NCBI RefSeq assembly: GCF_003814745.1
Contig: NZ_RKRD01000006.1
Span: 1-42,272, forward strand
Length of the DNA: 42,272 bases
From: Hydrogenoanaerobacterium saccharovorans
Lineage (GTDB): Bacteria; Bacillota; Clostridia; Oscillospirales; Ruminococcaceae
Reading direction: 5' to 3'
A program made the position numbers and the translations under genes. Below, piece after piece: positions 42,178 through 42,272 of this stretch. Each line of letters starts with the position of its first letter. Positions within the stretch are counted from its first letter, which is position 1. A model generated the notes under the pieces. That model did not search any database. It was not told where the DNA came from and was given only the letters and a program-made list of their open reading frames with translations.

Positions 42178-42179
42178 GC
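42178..42179. other. Right attachment junction (attR), likely GC crossover
   Basis: GC at 42178-42179 is the shared pair with 94-95. To its right the host frame resumes with GCC AAA GAT TGT. The deduced attP joins about 42150-42179 to 96-120 and holds a short CTCT...AGAG dyad around the core. The core position is inferred. Confidence 0.75.
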
Positions 42180-42272
42180 CAAAGATTGTCTTGAGGACCT
42201 TCAAGTTTATTTTGTACCCGAAGATCAAACCATCGTTGACAATTGCAACAGCATCAAAGCAAAAAGCGCTGA
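42178..42272 (+). pseudogene. 3' part of the interrupted clostridial gene
   Basis: From GCC (42178-42180) the frame reads AKDCLEDLQVYF and on to the window edge without a stop. It completes the peptide cut at 94-95, restoring DSCSAKDCLEDL. The rest of the gene lies outside the window. There is no start codon or ribosome site at the junction, so this half is probably not translated while the prophage is present. Confidence 0.85.

Larger units (their letters stand above)
96..42179. mobile_element. Integrated contractile-tail prophage with defence cargo, about 42.1 kb
   Basis: The element lies between two halves of one split gene. It holds a serine integrase near the left end, a divergent repressor/Cro switch, replication genes, a full head, tail, baseplate and lysis set, and a right-end cargo block with a type I restriction system. 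All head, tail and lysis genes read rightward and look intact. The only broken genes inside the element are the RCC1-like gene and a recombinase scrap at the left end. This suggests a prophage that may still be inducible, though I cannot test that. Confidence 0.9.

Noticed and set aside
1..42272. CRISPR array or tRNA genes
   Set aside because: No regularly spaced identical repeats and no cloverleaf with a T-loop motif was seen; integration is in a protein gene, not a tRNA.

Overview
The window looks like a chromosomal segment of a spore-forming Firmicute of class Clostridia. The reasons are AGGAGG-type ribosome binding sites, frequent TTG/GTG starts and, at the two outer edges, the halves of one gene with the CIDTKRIYDSC...KDCLEDL signature that I know from clostridial genomes. 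Almost everything between the edges (about 96 to 42179, 42.1 kb) is a single integrated temperate phage with a contractile tail. Joining bases 1-95 to 42180-42272 restores one open frame through the interrupted gene, so both attachment junctions are inside the window.

Layout. 1-95: 5' part of the target gene. 127-216: 3' scrap of a serine-recombinase gene. 393-1868: membrane-anchored seven-repeat RCC1-like gene broken by one TAA. 1947-3455 (-): large serine integrase. 3589-4116 (-): membrane protein with a SWIM zinc finger. 4145-4251: strong promoter and terminator bounding a likely ~73-nt RNA. 4259-4879 (-) and 5054-5257 (+): CI/LexA-type repressor and Cro-like protein, divergent around an array of RCTAATA operators. 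5309-8921: early genes, including SSB and a DUF3102 protein. 8936-11320: primase-helicase. 11480-11899: sigma-region-4-like late regulator. 11900-12430: non-coding control and packaging region. 12431-32461: morphogenesis and lysis genes in the order small and large terminase, gpW-like, portal, protease-capsid fusion, decoration, head-tail connectors, sheath, tube, tail chaperone with a -1 frameshift, tape measure, gpX, gpD, spike, gpU-like, gp25/W, J, I, fibre, tip protein, XkdX-like, holins and GH25 lysozyme.

32471-42177 is cargo between the lysis cassette and the right junction: a GNAT acetyltransferase, a complete type I restriction-modification operon (hsdR, hsdM, hsdS), an ImmA/IrrE-type metallopeptidase that overlaps hsdS, a DUF2971 protein, a DUF3592-like membrane protein and a DUF1801 protein. 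This AT-richer block resembles a defence island carried by the prophage.

The most interesting points are the exact reconstruction of the insertion site, the promoter-terminator small RNA next to the lysogeny switch, tandem 19-bp repeats abutting a late promoter that runs straight into a terminator, the internal start inside the protease-capsid fusion, the tail-chaperone frameshift signal, and the defence cargo. All calls come from reading the sequence; no database search was run.
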